NCBI RefSeq assembly: GCF_000006565.2
Contig: NC_031473.1
Coordinates: 1,965,441-2,029,440, forward strand
Direction: 5' to 3'
Length of the DNA: 64,000 nucleotides
From: Toxoplasma gondii ME49
Taxonomy: Eukaryota; Apicomplexa; Conoidasida; Eucoccidiorida; Sarcocystidae
In this document: piece after piece, positions 1-11,800 of the stretch
Numbering within the stretch: position 1 is the stretch's first letter
How the letters are laid out: each line of letters starts with the position of its first letter
Notes under the pieces: generated by a model
The model's database searches: none
What the model was told of the DNA's origin: nothing
What the model saw: the letters and a program-made list of their open reading frames with translations, nothing else
Program-made: the position numbers and the translations under genes

Positions 1-47
1 CAGCTCAGATAAGGCAGGGTGGATCACTCCGTTCCCCACTGTATTTC

Positions 48-54
48 TGCATGC
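48..54. promoter_or_regulatory. TGCATGC motif upstream of RPS29 (TRP-2-like)
   Basis: A palindromic TGCATGC followed by A lies about 265 bases upstream of the RPS29 start codon. T. gondii cytosolic ribosomal-protein promoters carry a motif described as [T/C]GCATGC[G/A] (TRP-2), and GCATGC cores are bound by apicomplexan ApiAP2 factors. The match is exact, but a 7-mer of this kind also occurs elsewhere in the window (for example near 1482). Its meaning rests on the neighbouring TRP-1-like motif. Confidence 0.55.
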
Positions 55-134
55 ACGCGCATTCGTCCTGAAAAACAGTGGGGAGAAACGTGGAAGGCGC
101 CGAGGAGGCAGCGCGAGACTATGGCAAGCTAGGC

Positions 135-149
135 GCGCTTATATTTGGG
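135..149 (+). promoter_or_regulatory. TRP-1-like ribosomal-protein promoter motif
   Basis: The 15 bases GCGCTTATATTTGGG closely match the T. gondii ribosomal-protein promoter element TRP-1 (TCGGCTTATATTCGG); the core GCTTATATT is identical and GG is kept after one pyrimidine. It lies 170 bases before the RPS29 ATG and 80 bases after the TGCATGC motif, the pairing expected for a cytosolic ribosomal-protein promoter. The site is seen directly; the function is inferred from the family. Confidence 0.65.
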
Positions 150-318
150 CGCGTTGGAGAGACAGCCGGTCGGCGCATGTGAGGGAAGTTTCAAGTTTTC
201 TGAACGCAGAGAGGAGGCTGGCGAAGGCGATTCACTTCTTCGGGTGTCGTTCTTGCTTCCTAGATCTATTTCTCTCTCTCTTTTTGCTCTTCCCTGTTTT
301 TCTGAGGCGCCTCGCAAA

Positions 319-1669
319 ATGACGAACCTGTTCAACACCAGACCGAAGAAATTCGGACCCGGCAGCCGTCAATGGTGAGACTCGGCGAAACGCAGTGCAT
401 GGGGAACTCAACTTCCGTTCACATTTTCGCGTGGGGATGGTTGCAGAGGTGACGAGGGGGCTTTCTTCGGCGCAGAGGTCCTTGTTAATCTTTTTTCTCC
501 ACATTCTGAGGTCGAAACGCGCAGGCACGTGGCGTAGGAAGGTGGGGAGGAGGGGACGCTGACGATTCGCAAAAATCGACGGCCGCGTGGTTTCGCCGCC
601 GCCACAGCAACGCCAGCACATGTTTCAACCGTGGTGGATCCTTTATGATGAGAGAACGTCCCTAATTCACGGTTGATTATTCTTCACAAGAGAATAAAGC
701 AAGGTGACCCGCGAACAAATGTGGAAGTTGGGGACTCCGTGGATCTCGCGCTCTGCATGTGTAGATAAGAATCCCCCAGGGCTCACTCTGTATCGCGGTG
801 CGCACATCCATGCAGGGAATTTGTATGCTGGAGTGTTTACCCCGATGAGTGCATGTTCAGTGAGTTCTCTTCATAGCTGTTCTGACGAAGCAGCGGATGT
901 CGGGAATCGAGAACTACCTCATCCCATTTCTTGCATGTGTGCTGTGTCTCCGCAGCCGGGTGTGCTTCAACCGCCACGGTATGGTGCGCAAGTATGGCCT
1001 GATGATGTGTCGTCAGTGCTTCAGAGAGCGCGCGAACCAAATCGGCTTCGTCAAGGTAAGCGAGAGGATGTACATCTGCGTTTCTTCATTTTGTCACTCT
1101 CCGATGAAGTGCCCATGTGCAACAGAAGCAGAGAGCGCTTGGTTCTCCACGTAACGTGGGAGTATGTCAACCGAGAAGTTGTTGTTGTACCCGGATCAGC
1201 GAATCACGCGAAGTCATCCTTCGGCTGATGGCTGCTGCTACGATTCCCACCGCTGTCATATCGAGGGTGCACATGAAGTCACGTCGGTTTCTACAACGCC
1301 GTTGTGACTTTTATTTTCCGCAGGCGCCCAGATTATCCATTGAAACTGGTTGAAACATCAAAGTGGCGATGAGTAACGGGTGTGTGTAGTGGCGGAGTTT
1401 GGTGCTGGTGCTACGGTGACTACAGCCAGCGACGGCACCAATAGAAGTGTGCTTTCTTTTGTGCAGCATTCCTTCGACATCTGCATGCGCCCTTGTATAT
1501 ATATATATATATATTGATTCATCTGTATGTATATTCAGGGAGTGTGTGTCCCTGTGTGTTTGTCTCTGTGGTAGTTCTGTTGTGTAGATACCTTGCGGTG
1601 TTTCTTTGAGTTGAAGGCTACTGTCCCGTACTGTGTTGGCCCCGTGTGTTCTATTTGCAGTACCGATAA
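319..1669 (+). CDS. RPS29: 40S ribosomal protein S29 (uS14 family)
   Basis: Small-subunit ribosomal protein that binds 18S rRNA in the head of the 40S subunit. Three exons: 319-374, 956-1055 and 1661-1669. Introns are GT-AG with donors gtgaga and gtaagc. The product is 54 residues, close to the 56 usual for the family. The codon for the first zinc-binding Cys is split across intron 1. The two CxxC pairs (CRVC, then CRQC) form the zinc site, and the core NRHG-RKYG-MCRQCFR is almost invariant in eukaryotes. The third exon holds only Tyr-Arg-stop. It has a good acceptor (ctatttgcag) and restores a normal family length. Without it, translation from exon 2 would run into intron sequence. TRP-1- and TRP-2-like motifs lie upstream. 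Confidence 0.97.
1496..1514. repeat. TA microsatellite in RPS29 intron 2
   Basis: An uninterrupted TA dinucleotide run inside the second RPS29 intron, about 150 bases before the acceptor of the last exon. Such runs are common in coccidian introns. No further function is visible. Confidence 0.9.
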
Positions 1670-2868
1670 GTCTCAAGGTGTTCTACGCTGATGACGCGAC
1701 CTTCGAGCAAGCCGTGACACGGTGCGACGGAATGGCGCCAGTGGATGGCAGCACTGCATGTGTTAATCCTTAATGGGCCGCCCCATACGCAGGCATGTGC
1801 GCACGTGTGTGTATGTGGGTGTACGTAGTACAGTGAAAACGTGCGTGTTGCGGAGGAAGAACATTCTTAGGCGTGAAATGTGGGAGAAGGAAGACCACTT
1901 CCGATCCTCTTTTCTTTCTCCTAGTGTGTAATGCTCCGGGAGAGCGTCTGTTGTTTTACTGACTTTCGCATGTAAGCATTAAAACGCACACAGGAGCGGC
2001 GAACTCTCGCCAAATTACGTCACCTTTTGGCTACCCATCACTTGCGGTGGTTTATATAGGGACGTTGCCTTCCCGCGATGCCGCCGCGGGCAATTTAACA
2101 TGCATTTAGACAAAGCGGGTTGCTCCCGTTTTTCACGGCAGATCATTGTTGACAGTTGCGCAGAACCGTAGCACGGATTCCGGCGAGGCGTTGTGCAGAT
2201 TGCGATAAGTGTTGTTTTCTTATTGTGGTAAGAGGAACCACGTATTTTTTGCTCGCGAAAGTAGCGGCAGCAGCGGCACATTTCGTCGTGTGGTCTGTAT
2301 ATAACCGAGTATCAACTTAGATGCACAGATGGACATAATTAATCCTTGTACGGTTTGTACCTACTTGACTCCTCAGTTTAAGTTAAGGAGTCCTTTGTGA
2401 CTGTTATGACTTCGGGAGTCTCATCACACAAAACAGTTCGTAGTGGCGTAGTTGTGCACATATTCACGGGCATCTGCATCTGCAGAGTTCGAAGGAATGT
2501 TTTCATGACAGGTCTGACCTCCACAGGAAACGCTGTATACGGGTATTCGCTGTCCAAATTGATGGGGCGCTGAAGTCAAAGTGCAAGGACTCATGCACGC
2601 ATCACAAGTCAGTACGAAAGTCACTACGTTAGTCTCGAGTGTACCGACTTTTAGTTCCGTGCACCGCTCAGAGCACTGGATTCCATACGCACGGTGCCCT
2701 ATTCATTTCGAGGTCGGGGAAATACACTTCTTCGTAATGCAGCTGCATTTACAGAGAAGAATTCAATCACGATGCCCTTCCACTGTGGGTTTCGGAGTTC
2801 AGACACGTGGTTGTCTGCGTCCATCTCGATGACAGAACCCCATCTAGTCCCACACTGGAGTCGGTAGT
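1670..2868. other. Tail-to-tail intergenic region, RPS29 / IFT139
   Basis: About 1.2 kb between the stop codons of two convergent genes. It must hold both 3' UTRs and polyadenylation sites. Short open frames here lack an ATG, splice support or recognisable protein content. I see no gene, RNA or repeat. Confidence 0.7.
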
Positions 2869-5800
2869 CTACGGGCGCAAATCTCTACGGGCTTTGTCCA
2901 GAACTTCCTTCCGGATTTTGAGGAAGTCAGGTTTTTGCCGCAGAACTGCGAGGCACGCAGTTATAGCTTTGACAGGTTGCTTAGCCTTTAACAAGCTATC
3001 AGCCAGCCGGTAACCGACGGTTACATTACGTTCGTCGGCGAGCCTCCACGCCTGCAAAGGAACAATGGGCCTTATAGGCTGGTGTTATCTCTGTCATAAC
3101 ATGAGGTAGACTGGCTTACATCTATAAACGACACTATATCAACAATAGGTTACAAATGCGCCACAACGTACATTCCAGCAGCAAACTTGGGAGCTGGCCT
3201 TCAAGACGCGTAGATGCTTGCTACGGAAGGCAGTCGGTGTGCCCCCTTGATGGCAGCTCGACCAAACAATAGGTAGGACAGTTTCCTATCAAGGATATGT
3301 GTCAACACCAACCAAGCGGAACTGGAGTCGAGCACAACTCGCCACGGCATGTCTATCTCTTCTTACATAAATCGAAGATACACTTCCATCTTTATACGCA
3401 TCTGGATCCTACCTGCGTGAGCGTGTACACTTTTTTCATATATATATATATATAATGGGCGTGATGTCGAAGATACTTTACCTTTCCGTAGTGATCGGCA
3501 GCTTCGTGGTAGTGTCCTCGCTTTTCCGCGCACATGCCCAGCAGCTCCCAAGCACGGGCGCACTCTTTATTCCTGTTCGTGACAAGATTTATTAGAGGAA
3601 TAGCACTGTCAATCTTTCCCGCCTGAATATATAGTTCACCCAAGAGCAAAGACGCGCGTTCTGTCTCAAGCTCGGCGGTTCCATCCACATCTTTCTTCGC
3701 CAACTCACATATCTGCCTGAGATGCACGCGAGCTTTGCTTGTTTGTCTCATGACAAGCAATGTTTCGGCTGCCGCAAGCAGGAGTGGGACATCGTTCCGA
3801 TGTTGCAACAGGTCTCCTACAGCTTTTAACGCGAGGTCCATCTTTGTTCTTTCCTTCGAGAATGCTAGTGCCTCAATTTGCCATGTCACCAGCCTTTGCC
3901 GCATTTCCGCAGGCGGACCTGCAGCATGCCACGCTTGCAGGAGCCTCTCTGCCTCGAAAGCGTTGGTAGCTTGGACATCTGGTGCAGTCGAAGAAGACCA
4001 CTGTTCTGTATCATCGGGCACTGATGAGGCCAAGGGAAAAGAACTGTTTCCGAAAGAAGTCGTACTTGACCACGAAACGAGGTTACGAAGCGGTAAGAAC
4101 ACGCCGCCAGTGCTGGTCGACCCATCAAGAGAGGATGTGGAGGAGGAGCGAAGGGAAGGCCGTTGGCGGCTACACAAAGTCTCAACTGTGATGCGGTCAC
4201 CAGGATCCAAGCATATTTCCACCATGTGCCGCATGCTGTCGTGATAGAAACTGGGGTGGCGGCAGGCGATGCTCAGGTGCTGAAGAGCTTCGTTAGGGAA
4301 TATCCTCCACCTGTTAGAGGACTCGAGCAGACAGCTGACGCAAGGTGTTTCCTTGGAAAGCAGAAGTCTTTAGTCCAACGAGCAGGCTGGGAACCGTGCC
4401 AGGCTACTCCATCTCTCTCCTAACATGATGGCACTTGGATCCAGCAAATAAAGACGTTCAAGCTCTGAAACATTAGTCCAACGCATAGTATATACTCCCC
4501 AGCAGATGCTGCATCGCCAGTTCAGGCCGTATCTCCGATGGGTTAAAAAACAGATTCGGAGAATATTTAATTTTGTTGCACAAAGGACTTTGTGAGGTGA
4601 GCTCATTGTTGCTTTCCTCAATTGTTGCTGCGCGGGTGACAAAAATGAGAGCAACAGCTGGCCTAGTGTCTCTGCCAATACACACCTCTCTCTTGACTCG
4701 TGGTTGTTCGTACGATATGCTCATCACTGATTTGTGAATCTGGCATCACACATGCACACTCTTGTTGCCGGGAGCGACTGATGGTGGATAGATGCCGTCT
4801 GCACAGATCGGGCGGGGCACGTGTGGTGTATGCTTTCCACAGTAGGCCCCAGAATTTTCCTGTGGACCTGCACTCAAAAAATAACCAAATCTTGTGTTTC
4901 AAGAGCACACCTCTTGATGATGCCGAGACAGTAATTTGTTCCTGCCTCAATGTAGAGGCCCCCGGCGCTTTGTTTCACGGTTTCGATGGCTGTCTTAATG
5001 GAACTGTAGTTCTCGATCAACAGACCTTGTTTCCTCATTAAGGCAAGAGCGTCTCCAAGCGCCTTAAAATGTGGCGGATTAAGATGCAGGAGAGAGAAAC
5101 AGTGGCTGACGAGATCGCAGGGTGTGTGTCGCACGTTATCCAAGAGAGCTGCAGCAACTATCTCCGATTTTATAAGAGATGCTGAGGAAAGACACCACGC
5201 CCAGGGCTCAATGCACAAATTCTGCTGGGGCGTTTCACACCATATGGAATTCGCGTAACAAGCCCAATAATTTTGGACAACGCTTGTATCCTCGTACTAA
5301 CACGGCTGCTGGCGTCTTTTATTTCTTTCCGCTAGCTTTCAAAAAATACAATTACAGGCAAAAATCGAGGTGTTTATGAAGCGTCGCAGGTGTTGAATAT
5401 ACAGTTTCCACCAAACTTCAACCCGCGTTCCACGGTCTGCTGAGGCAAACGCTGGTAGCCTACAGTCGGGAACGGTGAGTCCACTCACGAGTTCGACGCC
5501 CTTTAATGCCCAGTCAAAGAACCGTTACGTGTTCTCCCGGCATCCAGTGATGGTTAGTCATTGGAAGAGTTCTACGACCGAAAACCGGAAACACGTTACC
5601 ACCCCAGTGCACAAACTAATTCGTGCAGCACGATAGCGGGAAATGAAGAAACGCATTTCACCAATTTTCTGTCGAATACCGTACAAAACACCGTATTCAA
5701 GAAGACAGTCCATCCATGTGTTTTCTACTGTTTGATCAACTCGGAGGGCCTCGGACCACGGACCGCAGTGGGTGGGTACTCATTTCTGTCGCTCACTCAC

Positions 5801-8800
5801 CTCCTTCATTGGTGGGATCAAGGCGTTGGAGCGCTGCAAGGCATTCCTCGGCAGCTTCCAAATGGCCCTGCCTCAAGCGAATTCTAGAAAGAGCGAGAAG
5901 GGCTGGCGTCCTTTCATTGTCCAATTCTCGAGCTGCCTCGAAACACTGGGCTGCCTGCTCTGCCTCGCCTTTTCGCTTCTCCAAGATCGTTCCAAGCTGG
6001 CAGTATACATCCGCTCCCAAACGGGGTATTCGCCAAGCGCCTTCACTCAACGCGGACTCAGCACTGCGCTGATGAAGCTCGAGATACCTTTTTATCGCGA
6101 GTCTACAGCGGTGAAGGGTGCGAAGTGCACTGCGGAAACAGTAGGGGAGAAGGAGCCGAGAGAGTTCTAAGCGTTTGCCAAGGCTTAACCGACAGTCTCC
6201 ATAACGGTTGGTTAGAGGCTGCTTGCACAGCGCCGGCTACTGACCACCCTCTGTGAAGGCCGTATGATGGAACGGGCACGTGGAAAGCATCAAAAAAGTG
6301 CAGAAACACATCGCATCGCTGTTCGTGGTCAGCGGAGCACCACATAGGTGGAGAGAGCTCGTATAATCGCAACTGTGACTACTGGTTATTTCTGCAACTT
6401 TATCTCGTAAAAACACCCAGCAAACAGATCCTCGAGTAAGACTGCTATTGAGCGTTGCTCAATTGAAATCATGAACTCGCAATACATTTGGGTACCGACG
6501 TCTGAATGCTAACGATGTAAAGCGTATGTGTGAATGAATAGTAACATCGCAAGCGCAACATCCAACATTCGGTTTCGAGTTACGGTTTAGGGTAAAAACT
6601 ATATGATATCTCATTTCCGCTCCTGCGTCTGATTAACGTGAGCACTGCTTCCGTTAGAGCTCATTGTCTGAGTCTCCTGGAGGAACCTCCGTAAACCATG
6701 CCGGTAATTGTAGAAATGTGGTGGTGCTGTGGCGCGCTGAAAGGCACATTTTTAGAAGAACTCGGTTCTGTGTAGTCCACTGACTTTTCCCTTTCCTGGT
6801 AGAACCAACTGGATGCAGCTGCGTGGCCATCCTCCCTTGTAGATGGCTACAGAACGGTTTTGACGGTAAGTCTCAAAACGGTGGTTAAAGTAAAATTCCC
6901 GATGCACCTTCATACCTGTCTTCTAGGTCCGTTTCGTTTCCCCGAGCTGAATAAGAGGATGTCTGCGACAGCAGTGCCTTGACTTTGAGAAGCAATATTT
7001 GGACCTTTGCGCCAAGCGTAAAGCATTTGTCATACGTAATGTTATCACCGTCTACAGGAGAAGCGGTTTCGATTGCCTCCTGCCATCTTCTCAGCCTGAA
7101 GAGCAGAGCAACCAAGTCTAGTCGAAGCTCCAGATCGTCCGGTTGTTCACGAAGAGAATTGTTGGCGTAGGCAGTCGCTCTCTCGAACTGATGCGTCTTT
7201 GCAAGCGCTGCAACTGAGGGAAGTTCAGTTCAGAGATCAAGAGAAGAACAACATTTCAGACAAACAACTACGAATGTTGCCATAGCAAGGAGAGTTTGTG
7301 ATGTGCAGGCGTGAGACGGTCTGCTCTCCTCTTTGCATGATTCTTCTATTTCCACAATAATTATCACCTGAACTATGATCTGCTAACACAGAAGAACGTG
7401 GATCTGGTAAACAAAGGCTTTCAAGATGAAAGCGAGAAGTCCAGCTCGTAGAACAAACTCCCCAGGAAGAATGTGAGCCACCGACAACCGCGGTGTTAAA
7501 ATATGCAGGCGTGGATCGTAACTTATTGTGGATCCACACAGCCTAGACGTTTTTTCTTTCGCGGTGTGCAGCGAGTCTCGTTCACAGCACCGCTCCGTGG
7601 CATACCGTTAGTGCATCTTTTATTCTCATTTTCATGAACAAATAACCTTGCAAAGACGAATGGATTCCATTGAATGTGGCTGGCACCATTACAAGTCGCT
7701 CACCAATGCATCGGACGAGCTTGCGGTCCTCGGGCTTCGCGCGTAGCGCTTGTTCAAACGCTTGGACAGCTCCTCTGGGCTCGTAGATCTCCAGCAGGGC
7801 TTCTCCAATGGCCGTGAAGTTTTCCGCTGTCGGCTGAACGGAAGCTATATCCCGGAAGCAGCGTGCATATGCTGCCTTATTCTTTTTCTCTCTCAGGAAA
7901 ATCTGAGCGAGGCTCGTTTGTGCCTTCACATAAAACGGATTAGATGGAGTCACGGAGCTCAGAAGCTGGGCTGCTCTGGCATTGTCACCTGTTTCAGCAG
8001 CTATCGCCGCACTGCAAAGGACAAGTTTTCCTTCAAGAGGACCACCCGCGAACGAAGAAAAGGCACGACTTAGTATTTGTTCTGCTTTATCACCACGATT
8101 GCTCTTCGAAGCTGCCGCTGCCATAAGACAGTGAAACTCTACTCGCTCAAGATCAGTTACTTGACAAAAGAGATATTGGTCAGGACGTCGCGAAGACGAT
8201 CCTATGGTCGGGTTTGCCATCTCTGCAGCACGGTCTGCGTCCTGTCGTTCACAGTTCAGTTTCTGGGCGGCTTTCAATCTCACGATCGAAAGAGGCTGAG
8301 CCTCTTCCAGGGTACTGACAGCATCCTCAAATTCTGTCTTCTGCATCTGGAGCTCGGCTGAGGCAAGGGAGCAGACGGCATGGCCGGATGGATTGTGAAC
8401 AAGACACCTACATCGTGGTACTGGCTTCTAACAACAGCGCTGGAAACGAGGACACGGTCGTCTAGCTCCCACCTTCGACGCTCTAACATGATTAACCCTT
8501 CCCCATATTCAGGAATTGTTTAGTATTCGAAAGCAAGCCCAAGCCGTGTGTGGCCGGCAGTAAAGAGGCGCCCCGCGTCGCACGACTACGATGCTAGTAT
8601 CTTAACTGGCCGAATAATGCCAGACATTCGTAGAGTTACGTATTTCATTCTCCAAAAGTATGCGTATATGTGAAAAGGAGGCGTGCGGTCACGTATCTCC
8701 GTTTATGTTGCAATCAAGCAATCCTACAGTGACAAAAAGTTTCTGTACGCACCCAAGGTTTTTGAGAAAACCAACGTTTAATCGTCCAGTTTCTGAGCTA

Positions 8801-11800
8801 AAAAGCTACTCTACAGAAAAACGGGCACACCTGTTTTTCGCAGGAGCTGCCTCTCACAAAAGAGATGGCACTTGTTTCTATACACCATTCTCACCTCTGA
8901 CATGTCTGAGAGTGACTGGCTGCGTTGAAGTGCATAAACACATCGGATTGTCCTTTGTTAGTGACAGCGTACTGGTACCTGCGGGTAGTAGTTGTCCCGA
9001 ACTTGGCATCTACGAGTATGGAACGTAGTTGCCGGATATCGTTGTCAGGAATTCACGTAACATACGCGTTCCAGAACACGCTTCTGTGAGGTTCCAAAAG
9101 AAGGCGTGCACCCGGTGTTCTAGTTACCTTTGACAAGGTAATAGGGCAAGTAGCTCTTCAGTCGTGGATCGAGCGATAGGGCTTTCTCCAGCTGCGCCAG
9201 CCCTTCTGCTGGCTGACCCTCAAGCTGTGCAATGCGAGCTAACAGAAGACGAAAATGAGCTGCAATGCTGCATTTGACGCTTCCTACATCGCCGCTGAAA
9301 AGTGAAGACGATAAAGCGTCCAACAATAATCGACGTGCAGTCTCCATATCCCCTTGCTGGAGATGCACCCGAGCAATCATCGCCTGGCGAATACAGACAT
9401 CATACCGAAGGCATCCTCCAAGGGCAGATTTGTTAGACAGGGTTGTAGGCTCGTAATTCTGGGAAGATTCACTACAGGACCTTTGCATCTGACATACGTT
9501 TTGATTGGTTCATTGTTGACACATTTGCATCAAAGGATTAGGACCGCAAGTTGGTGCGCTCAACGGGGGAAAAGAGGAGCGATGGGGGCTACTTGGTAGG
9601 CCTGTATTTGCTCGAAGGCAAATAGAGACATCAAGTGAGAACCGCAAACTGAACATGCTCTTGGAGGCGCTTGTTATCGTCACTGCTTGGAGAGTCACCG
9701 TTGCTTATGTTTTCCCGAATTATTTGGGATATCCCGCATTTTCACCTTCGCCATTCCGTGGCCGGGCATGAAGTGGCACAGCGTCGCCAGCACTGACGCT
9801 GCTTTAGCGAGAGCATCCGCAACAAAGCCGGTATCTTTCGACGGTGTGGTCGATGTCAGGAAGCCCGTGCAAAGCTCCACAACGATACTCCCTATCCTGC
9901 AGATTTTACGAAATTTCAGCGAAAGAGTATGGACGCGACTAGGTTGTCGCCAGAGCTATATAAAATGCAGTGACTACCGATCGACTACCGGCGTGTGAAA
10001 AAGGTAGGCAAAAGTGAAAGTGAGAGCTCATGAGGTGAATGAACACGCTTCAGATTCTCCGCTTAGCCGCATCTGGAACTATGCGCCTTGAGACTGCGGC
10101 CAATATAACACAAGTCCACAGCTTTACAGATGATATCAACAATCGTGCTGTCGGCGTCGTAGTGTGCGGGGCGGCTTTGTCGGTTTTCTTGAACCCAGTT
10201 TGTGCTCGCCCCCGAAAAATATAACAATGAAAAACGACACAGTTTGAGCCCCTTGATGTATTATCAGCTGCTTCATGCCCCGTCAAGGCTACTCAGAGAA
10301 GTTTGACGCCACGCTAGTACTGTTTAATTAATCATTTCAGTACGGTAGTCTGGGCGCCCCTCTTTACCTTGCACGATCCTAGCAGCCGGTCGTGTATCTG
10401 ATGCCGCCATCACTTACGCTGGCTTGAGAGTTTTCATCAGTGATCCGTAGCATGCCAAGTCCACGTACGTGCTGGCCGCATCGAAGAGAAGGTTCGCTCG
10501 GAAAGCCATGAAAAAGTTCATCCCTAAGGTTGATCGGAAATCACGGACCGTGCACGAAACTGTCTCGTCGACGTACGCCACAGCCTCTTGCAGATTCAGG
10601 AAGGTCGTCTCATCAGCCACATCGACTTTCACACCTGCGCGAACTTTTCTCATGCTGAGGAGCAAGTTGTGATATGGCAACAGAAGCCCTGTTTCCTACG
10701 AATGCACAAACGAGAATACTGACAAACACATGCTGCATTTGTCGTATATCCAGCACGCTGCTGTCGCAACGCCCTGCCCGCCTTCTATTGCTCGCCGTCT
10801 CTTTCGCGGGTGGTTGGGAAGTGCGTGCCGGAGGTCACATTCATGAAAGGACTGTCAAACGAGATACCGAGTCACGACGAAAAGTCACTCATTCCCTCGA
10901 TGAAGTTAAACGTCCTTCCGAACTCTGTCAAGCTCCAGTTTTGTCAAGATGAATGGGGCGCAGCCTATGAGCCAACATTTTCAGGTACGCCTGCCTTCCT
11001 GAATCGTATGCAAGTTTCTGAGTGTGCGTACGATATGTTGATCGGTTGTCAGGCGGCATGTGATGGCTTTGTGCTCACGTGTCCCATGAATACTCTGACG
11101 TTTGTGGGCTAAACGGGGACGGTGCTAAAAAACAATATCTTGAAGTTGAGATAGGCAAGATGCCACAGACGCAGGCCTTACTCACTGCCTGAAGCAGATC
11201 GCTGTCAAGTTTTTCGGCATGACGTGGCGACACAGTCACGCGTATATATACACTTATTGCTTCCCTTCTCTAGGGGGGCCACAAGAGATGGCTGTCAAGA
11301 GGGGACCTCAAATTACATTTCAACGTGTAAGCGCCACTGCAGAGCCCTTTTCTGTGTGGCGGGTACTGCAGAGAAACCGAATTGAGGGATCTTTAGGGCA
11401 CTGGTAAAAGTTTACAGGGGATAAACACTTCTTCACTTACTTCCGGTTGCTCTGTGGCATGGTCCAACTGTTCCTGGTATTCTGTAAGCCTATTTTCTGT
11501 CAGTGAGCAAGCAGCTAAACCGACAGATGTCCCGTAGGGGCGTGAGTGAAGTCGTTGTACCTCCAGGAATATTTTTTTCGCATCGTCAGCTTTTCCAAGG
11601 CGCAGAGTTAGGAAGCCAATCTCTACGAGCATGTCGACGAGGACTGCACTGGATTTGTGTTTTGCAACGCTCGAAGGAGATCGCAAACGGTCACAAGCAC
11701 CACTGAGAAAAGACAAAATTGCCTCTGTAGCGTCATCATGTATACCGACCGTCGAAAGAAACAGCCGCGCACTGTCAACCCACAGAGCGAAGCTGTAAGG

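Noticed and set aside
6570..6600. Telomere-like tttaggg within ggtttagggtaaaa
   Set aside because: A single unit with no repetition.
7582..7703. Extension of IFT139 exon 9 through GIHSSLQGYLFMKMRIKDALT
   Set aside because: The frame is open but a gtgagc donor at 7703 gives a join (IVAALAKTH) that matches the family pattern, while the extension does not and breaks phase with the next exon.
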